NCBI GenBank assembly: GCA_040954595.2
Contig: CM082580.2
Coordinates: 3,534,001-3,598,000, forward strand
Source: Balanoglossus misakiensis
Taxonomy: Eukaryota > Hemichordata
Direction: 5' to 3'
Length of the DNA stretch: 64,000 nucleotides
The notes beneath the pieces were generated by a model. It saw only the letters and a program-made list of their open reading frames with translations, did not search any database and was not told the DNA's origin. This document shows, piece after piece, positions 14,201 through 28,300 of this stretch (the stretch's first letter is position 1; the number at the start of each line of letters is the position of its first letter). Made by a program: the position numbers and the translations under genes.

Positions 14201-17200
14201 TGAAGATCTTACCATCTGCATTGGATGGGACATCACCTGGATGACAGTTGACAAATACAATTTCATCAACGGCAGCATCATTTGTTCCCCCGGTAACCGT
14301 TCCAAGCAGTGGATACACGTCAATGATCACCTGGGGGAAAAAAATCAAAGTATTTACATGATTGTGTATTAATTGACCTGTCTATAAAGACCCCCTACCT
14401 AAAAAGGCCAATTTAGGAAAGTCCCTTGACTGGCCACTATAGACAGATTTGACTGTATAAATTGTAAGACAACAATCACTCACCCAGAAGCCTGCCGGTT
14501 GTTGCCCAAGCATAACACGAGCCTGTTTCCACTGATTTCCCTGATCTCCAGTGACTAAGTAAACAAGATACATGTCTGGAGGTGTGGTACCATTGGCCAC
14601 AAATACAGCAATGGAAGCATCTGCATCCCCATGCAAGTAATACCAGAAGTCTATTTCACATGCTTGACCCATCTCTCCAAATGGAACCGATAGCAGGACA
14701 GCTTCAACGTAGAACTTAGCATCCTTGCTTTCTGCCATCATATAGTGACCTGTGATAAAGCAAGAAATAACACTTTCAGAAACTTCTGCAAAACTTTAGC
14801 AAAGTTGACACAGATAATGCAAATGTACCATACAACTGCAGTGCATACGGTGTTTAAAGGTATACAGTCACTTGTAATTTACATATGGCTAAAATGGCAG
14901 GTATATAAGAGTGATCTGCAGAACATGTGGTGGTCCCCTTTTTGTGTGGCCATCACGAGAAAATCTGGCATTGGCTGGATCCAACCTTGCTACGGTAACT
15001 GATGCTAAATTTGCATACAAGTAAAATATAGACGACCATATACATGTATACATGTACTTTTGAAGTGGCATTTACACTGCATCAAAGCATTTATGATGTG
15101 TGTTGCACTGTGTTCTGTTCAGTGAGGCTGTGAATGTGGCTGAGAGTTTATTTAAATGACACAACTTGGTTAGCACCCACCTTCTTCATTTCCTGTGGCG
15201 TCAGTGACTGGTGCATAGACAGACTCTGAACTGTTGGCTTGGAACAGTTCCCAGCTGTACGCACCACTACTTTGGTCAAACCACCCACACTGACCACTCT
15301 CAAAGTCACAGGTACCTTAAATGCAAAAAAAAAAAGAGAAAAAATTATTAGGGCGACATCAAAAGATCAATGTAGAGCCTTGTAGTAACTTCAGTTTATA
15401 ATATGCATGGTCTGGATCCAGGTCTCTGATTGGCTGAAGCTGGAAGACTTGGACCCTCAATAGTGGATACTGTTAAATGGCATAGTTTTGCGAGCAATAA
15501 ATTTGTGCAAAACAGGCAAGCCAAAAAAATTTGTGAAAATAAAAAGTCGCACAAAATTTTCCCAGAGATAACAATGTAGTTAGTGAACGCGAAAATTTAT
15601 CTTGAATCTTTTGATATCATGAAATATTTACTGTCACGAAAATAACCCGTTTTACAGTGACTAAAAAAATGAAATAGAACATATAGAAGAGAAAGCATCT
15701 AAATAGAATACATTTTATAAATTTTACAGGCTGGGGCATCAATTCCTACCACTGTAGAAATTCTAGCATGAGAGCTACTGGCTTGTTCAGATAGACAAAC
15801 ATTAAACACTCATGGACATATACGTCAAGTGTATGTCCACTACATGTATTCCTTGGTAGCATTGGCGGCTCTTGTACAAAGAAAATAATAGTACAATCAC
15901 AAAACAACTCACCACAGACCATTTCATCTGAGTTATCACCGCAGTCATCTTGGAAATCACAAACCAATGATTGTTCAATGCACTGCAAATTATCACAAGT
16001 GAAGAGTTCTCCACAAGGATTGGGTGTTGGAGGCGGTGGTGTAGCCACAGGCAGAGCAGTCGATGTCACTTCACAATCGGGAGTGAATGTGATGTCATCT
16101 ATAGCGATGTAGCCATCCACACCAGAACCAATGACAGCTTCAAATAATATCTGTTGAGAAGTGTCATGGTGAGGCAATTTGTAGAAAATAATCTAAACAT
16201 ATGATCTCAACAAAACTAGAAGTGTGGTGTATGTATTGGTAAATTTGACTAGTTTCCAAACCATTGGACTTGGGATTCTCTTGGGGTCGGGTCAATGCAG
16301 TTACAACATAATCAGGGAACAGTTGTGTACTGTAAATGGAAGTTCCCAAACCATTTAACTGTCTGTTCCCCAACCATAATTATATTATATCATGCTACCA
16401 TCCGCAATTCTGATTGGACGAGAGCTGAATCCAGCGATGGTAAAATACTGTTTTACCACTGCTGGCAGTGGTAAAACGGGCCCCTGAACTAGCATGCAGC
16501 AGGGAAAATGTGCGGTTATACCACAGTCGCGCGGGATTAAACCAAATGAATAACATAAAAACACTTGAATTTACGGATGTTTTATTTTGGAACTGCTCTG
16601 CTCTGAATATTTTGCACTTTTGTCACTTTTTGGCGTCTGCTTTATCACAGTTTAATGCTCGATCCCGGACCGCACGTGTTTACATTCACCGTCGCCATGT
16701 TGGTTCACGATCGTAATTTCTATTTCTGACGCCGTTTCGGTAAGAAAATGACACTGATTTGCCACAAAAACAACTGTTGATATAATATAATAGCAATAAC
16801 CCCCACCTCAGTCGGGTATACACTCGATTTGGGTACAATTGGCTCCATATAGCACTCGCCTAACGGCTCGTGCTATATGTCTCGAATTGTACCAAAATCT
16901 CGTGTATACCCGCCTGCGGCGGGGGTTATTGCTTAAGCAAACACACTGAATTTTGAACATATGGTACTGGGGCCATACCATTAATGAAAATAGGTTCTCT
17001 GCCTTGTGAATCTACAATACACCCGTTTCATAATTCGAGCGCCCCTGTGCAGTTATCATGAATTTGAACTCAAAGCGAGGCCAATGAGGAAAATCCCTTG
17101 GTCAAATTTCCCTATGAGCCTCGCTCTGAGTTAAAAATTCATGATGGTTATGTGAGGGCGCTCGACTTATGAAAAGGGCGTATACTTTGCATTGGAATTC

Positions 17201-19277
17201 AGTTTGCAATCCTTGAAAAGAGGTCACAATCAGAAACTCTTCCAACTGCATCCAATTACATGTATGACCCAATAATGATTATAAGAGGAGCATTTCAGAC
17301 AAACTTACCTGCCAGTTGTCTGCACTGTTAAGCTGTAATTCAGCTCTGTGCCAATAATCTCCCCTTCCACTACTCACACTGAAGACAATATCATCAGGAT
17401 TGATATAACCTTCATATGGACGCTGATATAAATTCAATGTACCAACACCGTAACCCAGCATGTGGTAGTAGAATCTCAACTGTCAATTATGAAATAAAAA
17501 AATATTAACATTTATCAGCCGTGAAATTTGGATATTTGATCTTAAAAGCCATCTGATACTTCATTATGCAAAAGCTTCAACATTTTAAGAACAAATTATT
17601 ACAAAAATCTTATCCAATGGCGCCATGTGTAATACATTGACAGAAACTAAAACGTGCCAGACTACAATCCCATGTCCTTGGGGTGTAAGATTCTGTTATA
17701 AATCACTAACTTCCGGTATTGTACAGAGAAATCTTAATAACATGGTCATTTTGTTTTGGTAACCACCAGCAAATGACTAGATATGCAACACACAGATATA
17801 AGACTCAAATAAATTCCATAATAAATAAATAACTTACATAACAATTGTCATTCTGTGTTGGCAGATAATTTTCACTCCTGAACAAGGCTGTATCACCCCC
17901 TCTGCGTGGAGGACGTGAATCTACATAAACGTAATGGCCAGCTGCTGTACTGGTGGTGTGATCGCGTCCAGGTCCAGTATGAGATCCCACCATGCCTTGC
18001 TGTCCACTCTCATGCCACCAATCAATTGTGGCATACTGCGAATCTGGTTGTCCTCCGTTGTAATAAATTCGTTTCAGATCGCACCAATATTCATTGTAAT
18101 TACCATCTTCAAAATTACAACCAGTATAGTCATCTGAGGTGAAAGGGATAAAAGTAGAACAATATGTCATATTGCAAAGCAATTGATATAAGATTTTACA
18201 TTTCTTACATTAAAATCATACATTGTACAAGAAAGTATGAAGTTGCTGGAGGCTGAGATAATACGTCTTGAAATAATTGTTCTGGCTCTTACTAAATTTT
18301 GAAGTGGTGGTTTTTTTGTAGAGGTCATGTTTCTGCCATTTTCACGTTATGGTACAAAATTGATCATTCTCAAGAGTTGACACTGTAGGTGTCCTTGGGG
18401 TTGTTTGATTGTAGAATGAAAGTACCTACCACAGTCACTTTCATCGGATCTGTCTCCGCAGTCATCTGTCTCATCACACAATCGATTCTGATCCACACAA
18501 CTTCCTCTCACACAGTGGTACTGGTCAGGTAGACATTCTTCCTGGATTTCTAGAAAATAAACAGTGAAAAACCGAACAATTATTAGAATTACACCACATT
18601 TTCCAATTTCATTACTTTCCAGCAGTGTATAAACCCTGAAGATAAACCATCGTCCCTGATTTGGAGTTTTTCATATCTTCTGCTTATTCATGATGCTCTG
18701 AGACTTATGGATTTTGGCAAACTCTGGAGAGAGGTACACCCAACAGAAGAACATGTAAAATGTATGACAACACATTTCATTTATAAAGCATGTCAATCAC
18801 AAACCTACAAATTCACCTACCCGGCATTTCACAATACATCATTTCCAAATCATCAATTGCTATATCGCCATACACGCCAAAACTTCTGGCAGCAGAGAAC
18901 ATTATCTGTCAACAACAAATTTAAATGTACTTTACATATTATATAGCTCTATTAACTGTGATATTGAACAATGCCAATATACATGATCAACAAAAATTGG
19001 AATTACATATCTTTTAGTAAATGAATATGTCCTTTATGAATGTGTTTCTTACCATGAATGGTGAGTTGATTCTACCAAGAAATACAAGACCCTGTCTCCA
19101 TTCATCACCTTGGTTACCAGTCAGATGCCAGAAACGACTTTCAAGATTTACTCTGACAACTAAAACATCCAGGAATCCAATGTCTAATTCAAAAACAAGA
19201 AAAGCTCTGTGTGATTATACTTTGTGGGAAAAACTATGTACAAATAACACATATCAATCTAATTTTAGACAATTAGA

Positions 19278-19323
<46 letters not shown>

Positions 19324-22300
19324 TCATGCAAATCCATGCTTACCTTCTCCATACATGTGATACCAAAACAGCATTTGACAATGAGGACCAGTCTCGTGTA
19401 GCACTCTACCTCTCAGTAAAGCTGTACTTAGTGTATTGCCTTCTTGGGCTTCCACAGCCATGTACCAACCTGTTGACAAATATTAATTATTTTAGTATTT
19501 TTGCTGTAATGGCCAATGTGTTTTAATCCTTTTTTTAATTTCTATTTGCTACATGCTACATCTTGGAGTTCATACACCTTACATGTACCTCTTCAGATTG
19601 CTAGTTAATCAAACTTACTACAATATTATCACAGGGAAATCTGAAATCCAATTTAAATTGGGAATCAATGACAGATACAGTGATTTCTAATTGTCTGACA
19701 TGCTGTTTGGAACAAGATGAACAATGACCAAAATTACAAAAAATTCTTAAAATTACAAAATCACATATTTTTACAATTTAAAATCATTACTTTATTCATG
19801 GAAACAGGCTGACAGAAAAATATCAAAGCTTAACCCTACCACACCATTTTGGGGAAAACAAGGAGTTTTGACAAAAAAAAACTCCCTCAATGTAGAATAT
19901 AATGTGACAAAGCAATCTGACTATTTTTTTTTTATTTTCTCAGCCATTTCCATATTTTCACTTAAATCAGCATGTGTACCAATTCCGACACACAACTCAC
20001 CATACTCAGTACCAAGAGTGTGGTCATACTGTGGTCCCGTCTGTGATGTGTCTGTACCATTTCTGTCTCTCACCCACATATATGCACTGTCACGACTTTC
20101 GTCTACGTAACCACACTGACCATCTTCAAAGTCACACTCACCTAACATATACATGTAACAACATTATGACAGTATAGTCTCGTACCACAGATAATAACAT
20201 GCGTGAACAATCTGCTAGCAAAAATTAACACCTGACTTTGATACATCAATTAAAATACACACATGAATAATTCTTGTTTAGGTTAAATCGCTGCCTGCAT
20301 ATCACTATATACTGATAGTTAATTGATGTCAATTTAAGTTTATCAGATTTGTCTGATCAGTAGAACATCACAAATTATACACGCTATTATAATACATGTA
20401 AATTGAAAAGCAGTGAAAAATTAGAACATTGCGTTATTAGCAAATGCACAGATGGATACAAAGAATTCATTTAGAAAATGAATATGGCAAATATTCCTTG
20501 GACGCCTACTTCGTTTATCACTGCAATGCACTGCACAGACTTACCACAGTTGAATTCATCCGAGCCATCTGGACAGTCTTCTACCCAATTACAGACAAGC
20601 TTATAGTCTACCTGGGTCCCATCCCCACAGGCATAGGGCGGAGGTGTTGTGGGAGTTGGACACACACCAGGTACAGTAAAGGTATCATCCAGGGCAATGT
20701 CAGCTTGACCTAAAACTCCTGAACCAACAGTTCCTTTCATGATGATCTGATCGAGGAAACACATTCAAAGGATCAGATGTGTGTACAGCATTTCATCTTC
20801 TTAACAATGATTAATAGATGTAACTATGTGCCAGAAATGTTATGAGTGATTAACACTGGAGAAAGTTTGGCCTGGGCACAAATTCAGCCAGTCTTGTCTT
20901 TATATGGCGAAAGGATAGGACTACAAAATTTCAGTAAATTTCAAATTAACTCCAGTAAAGACAAAAGGCTAACTTCAGTTTTGGATCAATATTTTTCTCT
21001 TAACATTTTGGTGTTTAATCATGTTGGAATCAATAGCAATTGTCTTCTAACCTTTGTATTTGCCTGCTGGATGATTCCAGTTCATGACAAGTTTACAATC
21101 TTACAATTCATTCCACAATTTGCATTATTTCATTTGCAATATTTTTTTTCCTTTTAAAGGTTATTTGTGAATGACAGAAAAGTTGCATCACATAAACTGA
21201 TAAACCTTTGAACTTACAATAAAATATGCATCAGAGGTGATGACTTCTGAATGATATCTCCACACATCACCTTGGTTACCACTGATCTGCCATATCACAT
21301 ACTCTGGATTCTCACCAGATTCTCCTGTTCTTTCTTCACGAACAACCACCTTTAAAAACAAAATTAAAACATCTTTACAAGGCCAGGAAGGGAAAAAAGT
21401 TTTTCTTCTTCTCAGAATTGCAGTTAGTTATTTTATTTTTGATGTGAAATCACAAATGGAAGAACGTCAATATATTTTGACTAATACAATGAAACTGGCC
21501 AAAACTAACGTTCAAAATCTGTAAATTTGTTTATACTGAATAGCTATGTTGCTTTTCATCAAAGGACACCATGTTATCTGTAAAATAAACTCTTCTGCAA
21601 AGTGAACAACTGTCTCAGCCATTTTTGTATTGCATTACTGAATAATTGAAATTGATCTATTCAAGTATGTCTGAGAAACAATGAAACAAAAACCTTACCA
21701 TCCTACTTTCACACACATAAAAAAAATTCACATTTACAAATAGTCCAGATGTTCCATGAATTTAAACACTTCCATTATTAAACCTGTACTTCCTGGCTGT
21801 AAAATGATCACACACCATCAGTATGGATTTACCTCCAAGGTTCCAGTGTTGGTTCCATACATGTGATACCAGAAACCAAAGCAACGAGTACCAGGTTCAA
21901 AGGACTCAGAATACAACATGGCAGTGTGGCCTTGGAAATCACCCAAGGATGTGTCCAATAACATGTAGTAACCTGTTTGAACAGACAGGCAAGTCATGTA
22001 ACTTGGGTTAATATCTCAATTAAAATGTCTACTGAGTTTGTCAGCTTAAATAAAACCAGTACACATCTCTCTTTAATCACATAGTATTTTTTGTGAGTCA
22101 AAGATTATAATCCAATTCAAAGAACTGAAAACAGTGATTTTGGGACCACCAAGGGTTGGAATAATAAATGAAATGACCACAGTGATGAAATTCTGAGGAC
22201 ATGGACACATTCGTGAATGTTTTTTCTGATTATAGTGTCACTTACCATCTTCTGTCCCCAGCGTATGATCTTTAGAAGGTCCACTCAGATCCAGTGTACC

Positions 22301-25300
22301 TGAACTGCCTCTGTATCGTATCCAATCCATGTTGTCTTCACGCGGTGAGTTGGACCAGCCACATTTACCATACTCAAAGTTACAAACTCCTAAAAGATTC
22401 AAAGTACAGTAATATAATTATAAACTTAAGGCAATGGCAACAACAAGTTTAACAAATCAATGAAAAAAGTCCTATCTGGATCAAAAGAAGAAAAAAAATA
22501 TTTACAGGTATAGTATACATATGTATAAGACTGTCATTGTGCCAAGTTAGAATGGATGATCAGTTCAGACAGGTATGTAATAGTCTAGTCTCCACAGCAG
22601 AAAACAAAGTGATGCCCATAGTAACACTATAATACCGTCTCCTACCAATTAAGGATGTACGTTCAGTAAAATTCAAAGTATTGTATTTTTTTTTAATTGT
22701 GGATTTTTGGATTCTCCTTTGTATGTATAATGAAAATCTGTAATAAAATATAGGGGTCACCGCGCTTGTTTTTGAAATACAGAGCTATGAATTTGGTACG
22801 TCGATAATAGAAGAAATCTGCTGACTCAGCATTTTTTCACCAATGGTTTGTCTATGGGCAAAATTTTTAACGCAATTTATCTCAAAATAGAGCGCGGTGA
22901 CCACTATATTTTATTTTACCAATGAATTTATATTTGCTGGACTTAGCTATGTGTAAAATTTCGTGAAAATGACAATATTAGAAGTTTGTTTTCTGGCGAT
23001 TATCAATCCAATCCTATGGGAAAAAGACGGGGCGCGCAGTGTTTCCGGTTTATGTTCTGCGCGTACATCCTTAAGAACAAAGAACAAACTTGGCCCAGTG
23101 GATGAACGTTTGAGTTATGGTGGATGCACACACAGATGGACTCATGGAGTTTAATCTAGAAGTTCCTCGGTCTAAGTTCATGGGGACCAAAAACACTGTT
23201 TCACAATTTGCATATTTTGACTCTAGAAAATGAAAAAAAAAATGATAGACAAAAATCAATATCAATTGACTAACCATCTACAAAGCACGGCCCATCAATA
23301 AGATTCACATCATCAATGGCAATGTCCGCTGTGCCGTCGGCCATGACAGCTTCAAAGACAACTTGATATTCGGACATAGTGTTGAAGTCCAATGTCGCTG
23401 AATGCCAGAACTCTCCAGCATGGCCGGAATCATACCAAACGGCACTCCCAAGATCTCCATATTCCATTATGTACACATTCAGTGTGCCGACATCAGTTCC
23501 TGAAAGTGAAAACATTACAATGATGCCATTAGTACATGAAATGTGAATAGACAAATACCATAAACATGTGAAATAGTCTAATAATACATGTTTCTTTCAC
23601 AAGCAGACAGCCAATATGTGGGATGACTGTAACAACTTGAAAAAGGAAACATAATTACATGTACCTGTACGAGGACTTCAAACTGAAAGATTTACAGTTT
23701 ATAATAAGTGTACATGTTCCAGGTATTTGCACTTCGGAAATTGTACATGAGTTCACGTAGAGAACAGTTTGACATCAAATAGACTCTTTGGAAAAGATTT
23801 CTGGTGTAAAATAACGGTAGGTGTAAGAGATTTGAGAAGAATGAATGACTTGGTAAAACACCCAGTAATGTGTTCATTATGAACAACATCACAAAGTAAA
23901 TGTGTTACTGTTATGCATAATCATCTTGATTATTTTAAAGGTAAATATGAACTGTAAGTAAAGGTACTTTCACCCAATTTCCCTATAATATTGCCACGGA
24001 AAAATATAGATTTCGACAAAACCATGGTGGTGAACATGCAAGTGTATATAAGCTTTGTGACCTATCGCACACCATGACAACTTACCATTCATGTGATACC
24101 AGAAATGTAGACACTGAGAGAATGTTTGTGGATAGACAGGGCTCAACAATCTCGTTGTATCTCCAGCAGTACGACCAGTTCCACTAGCATACATGTAGTG
24201 ACCTTCATCAAAATGAAAAAAAAATGTTTGAAATGCCACCAGATACATGAGGTAGATTTTTAAAAAATCATGGAGAGTCTACAATACTAAAGCCTCACTG
24301 AATATTTGACAGGGGAAATATTTACAATGTACAATGTACCTCTTGACCAGAGCCTATACGAATATTAGATTACAAAAACTCATCTCAGTATAAAACCTCA
24401 GTGATACAGAAAAAGTATTTGTTGAAAAATACTGTATTGTTGGTTTACCATAGGCAGTGCCGTAGGTTTTGTCATATTCCGGACCAGTTCCGGATCCATG
24501 CTGGGAAGACTCTCCACTTCCACGTATCCAGTCAAAATCCTGGGTGTCTTCAAAATCCTGGTAGTAGCCACATATGTCAGTATTTTCAAAGTCACAGTAA
24601 TCTGTACAGACACAAGATTTGCATTCAATTTTCAAGTTGAAAATTAAGCCCCAAAAAGTCACTTTTCTGGGCATCTTTCAACCAACTCCATATAGATTAG
24701 CTGTACAACAACCTTTAACTTCTGACTGTCTTATGCATCGCCAGAAACATAATCATGGTAAGTTCATTTGACAGTTTACTAGCTGGTTTTGTGAGTCTAG
24801 TATGCGGAGAGCTCATCACTATACAGCAGAAATTACAAGACACAGAGCACTGAGTGGCTGTGGCAGTCTGGTAACACTGTGATAAATGATAGTAACAGGG
24901 ATGATATCATGGTTGTACTTACCATGTTACCATGCCTGTTATGGTTGTACTTACCAAGAGGTGGACATTCTCCGTCTAACACTCTGATGTCATCAATAGC
25001 CACATCACCCTGGAACTGCTCTCCAGAAATGGCTTGGAATACCAGATTGATATCATCATTCTCATCGATATGAACTTGACCATAAAGCCATTCATCGCCT
25101 TGTGTTCCTTCCTTTATCCAGACGGGATCACCTGCATGAGATAATGTACAGATGTACAATGGTGTCATTTCTATCAAAACAGTGTTGGGTTTTTCTTTAG
25201 TAATATCAATGATTAACATAAGAACTTTTTTATTTAGATAATTAAGTTGGTAATTCTTCAAAATGGAAATATCATGCCTATCGAATGCAAGATGTGAGGC

Positions 25301-28300
25301 AGAGTAGTATGCATGTATTGATCAGCATTGCTTCATTATTGAAATTTGATTATAATATGATTGGTCTGAATCCAGCTTGCTGATTGGCTGGAGCCAGGGT
25401 TTATATCCTCATTAAGAAAACCTGGACCCTAGGGTGAATATAGTGATTATCAGACCCATATTTTTTCAACTTGAAATGACTCTAAGTCACTTACTAAGTG
25501 AATTTAGTAATATTGATGATAGATCATTTAGTTGGTAATTCTTCAAGATTGAAATAGCATGCCTATCTAATGCAAGATGTGAGGCAGAATTAGTATTCAT
25601 TTATGTAAAGTGTATTGATCACCATTGTTTCATTAGTAAAATTTGATCATGACTAATTATAAAACAAACTGTAGAATTTTAATTTCCATGGCCACCTAAC
25701 AACTACTTACAATTTTATGCAGTTGACACAAGATTTAATTGGGTGAATACAGTGATCATCGACCCAAAATGTTGCAACTTGAATTGACTAGTACAAGTCA
25801 CTTACTGAGAGAATTTAGTACACCACTTCTGAAGCGAACGGATAGTGTGTGAACATGCTGACCAAACATGTGATACCAGAATGTGATGCATCGTCCACCA
25901 GTTAGAGAAGGTACGGTTGAACTTTGAAGATTTGATGTCAAGTTGTTGCGCACAGCCAGAGAATCTACATAGGCGTACCAACCTGTATTTGAAAAATGAC
26001 AAAAGAAATGAAGGAATTATTTTCAACATAAGCATATCATACACGACACACTAGCGCTATACAAAGTGTGCTCTCCAAGACAGTCTACAACATGCCACAG
26101 ATGCGGAAAAAAATCCCCATGATGCAAAGAAAGAATTCCCAACTTCCTTAAATGCACAATTGTTTCCATCAAATTGAGAAACTCAACTGAATTGTCATGC
26201 GCAAAATTCTAGAGAAAGCACAAGTCACCAAATAATTGTTCGTCAAACAAAAACTTTCACAAGATTTAGAATCTGATCATATGTTCAGTCACACTATTTC
26301 AATGACCATCATACATTTATCAGTATTATTTCATTCACAGGCGGCAGAATACCACTGACTGAAGAAATTTCTTCTATATGTTATATATCAGGCTACGGTC
26401 AGTGGTATTCCACCGCCTGTGGTTTCATTGCTATCAGCACAATTATCAAAGTTTGACTGAAAAAAAAAAAGAATCACTGGGTAGTACCAGGCTACTCTAT
26501 AGCCATCTTACCATCTTTAGTTCCAATGGTATGATCCGCTGGTGGTCCAGTGTTGGAACGACCTTGATTGCCCTGTTGTCTGCTCCAATCCAGATCATCC
26601 CCTCCAAGCAGACCATTTTCTTCATTGATCCATGAACACCAGTCAATCTCAAAGTCACAGTCCCACTCACTGGGTGGCTGCGTGGGTTGCGTGATGATAG
26701 TTTGTGCTGTTGTTGTGGAAAATTAACCGTTGTATTGTTAGACGGCGCCCTCTAACGACATGAGCTTTAAGATATTTGAAGATAGGATATTTTGCATTCT
26801 CTCTCGAAATTGTCGAGTTACACATGCTGGTACACACGTTAATTACATTACATTATTTAAGAAATATCTCGAGTTTGCCATTATATCCGTGACGGAATGG
26901 CAACATCCTTGTCGGCATAACCGGATAACCACATTTTTTTGTGTGTGATCTATATCTCTGTCTGTTCTTTTTGATAATTAAATACATGTAATAACACATG
27001 ATAGCGTGGGCAACATCACGATTTGAAGCCTGCACGAGGGATGGTGATCATCTCTGACCATAATATTGATGATGCCCTCGCCGCACCGAGCCGCAGGCGA
27101 GGGTATCATCAATATTACGCCGAAAATTTGAACGTACATACACTGCAGCAGAGATAGAAGAACGTAGGGTTGCGTCCATGTCGTACGTTGCTGATTGCTG
27201 CTGAGAAATGTCTCGATCTCCCAAGAATTATACTACTCCGAACTCAGTTAATTTTGAGGGTACTGCAATGTTGGTTGCGATTTGTGTGTATTTACTGTTC
27301 GTTTGCAGTAAAATATCGTCCAGTTGAACAGGTGTGTAGCCTGTGTATAGCTTTGAAGCCAAAAAGATGTGCGATGAACGACAGTTTGTTACGCGCAGAA
27401 GTCGTGCGCAGAACACCAAAACAACCACTTTTTTCTCACGTGAGCGCGTCTCAGCCAATCACGAATACGACATAATACGTGAGGTGAAATAAAGTCCTAA
27501 ATCCGACACATTTCATTTTGTACAACTGTGTTTGCATAAACTGGTTAATGATTCGAAGAAAAAAACAGATGCTTTCAGCGGAAAAACTACAATGTAAAGT
27601 GCATGCGGTGGTTAAATCTTTCAGAAATATCGTTATTGATTCAATCGACTTACATTCACAAATAATATGTAACTTATACACAGCCAGTGATAATATTGAA
27701 CACCTATTGCCTGGCCATGAGGGCCATAGCGGCCGTTTATTACACCCGAGGGGCTGTGAGTTACCAGAATCATATGCTATTTCCCGAGGCCGTAGGCCGA
27801 GGGAAATAGCATATGATTCTGGTAACTCACAGTCACGAGGGGGTAAAAACGGCTGATATGGCCCGAATATAGGCCAGGCTATAGGTGTTTTATAATAAAC
27901 CTCATGCTAACAGCTGGGAAAATCTTGCAATTTTCTCTTGAGGTTGGCAGACGACATCTTCCGCGGTGGCCATTGTGTCAGACGACGCGACGCTGATTGA
28001 CGTGACCGAGTCTGCGCACTCACGCTGGTCACGTGACCGGTTTATATTTTTTCTGCTATTTCCCTAGCGGTTCATAGTCGATTCTATTTTCCTATCACGT
28101 GACGGATTCTGGCGAATCACGGCATAGTATTAGCATGAGGTATATTATAATAGTATCTATTGTTACCCCGCCAGATGACACTCTAACAAAACAGAAAAAA
28201 AACTTTGCCATGACTTAATATTTTACAAAAGTCCCGTGTTTCCGAAACAGGATATTCCGGCAATGCAAGAGATAGCTTAAACCATAGACAGTACTGTCTA

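Larger units (their letters stand above)
17789..26710 (-). repeat. Direct intragenic duplication, copy 2 (exons 11-26)
   Basis: Partner of 806-8400 in the same orientation. Homology ends in the intron after exon 26 on one side and close to the acceptor of exon 11 on the other. Exons 27-41 (8890-17479) lie between the two copies. Confidence 0.95.
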
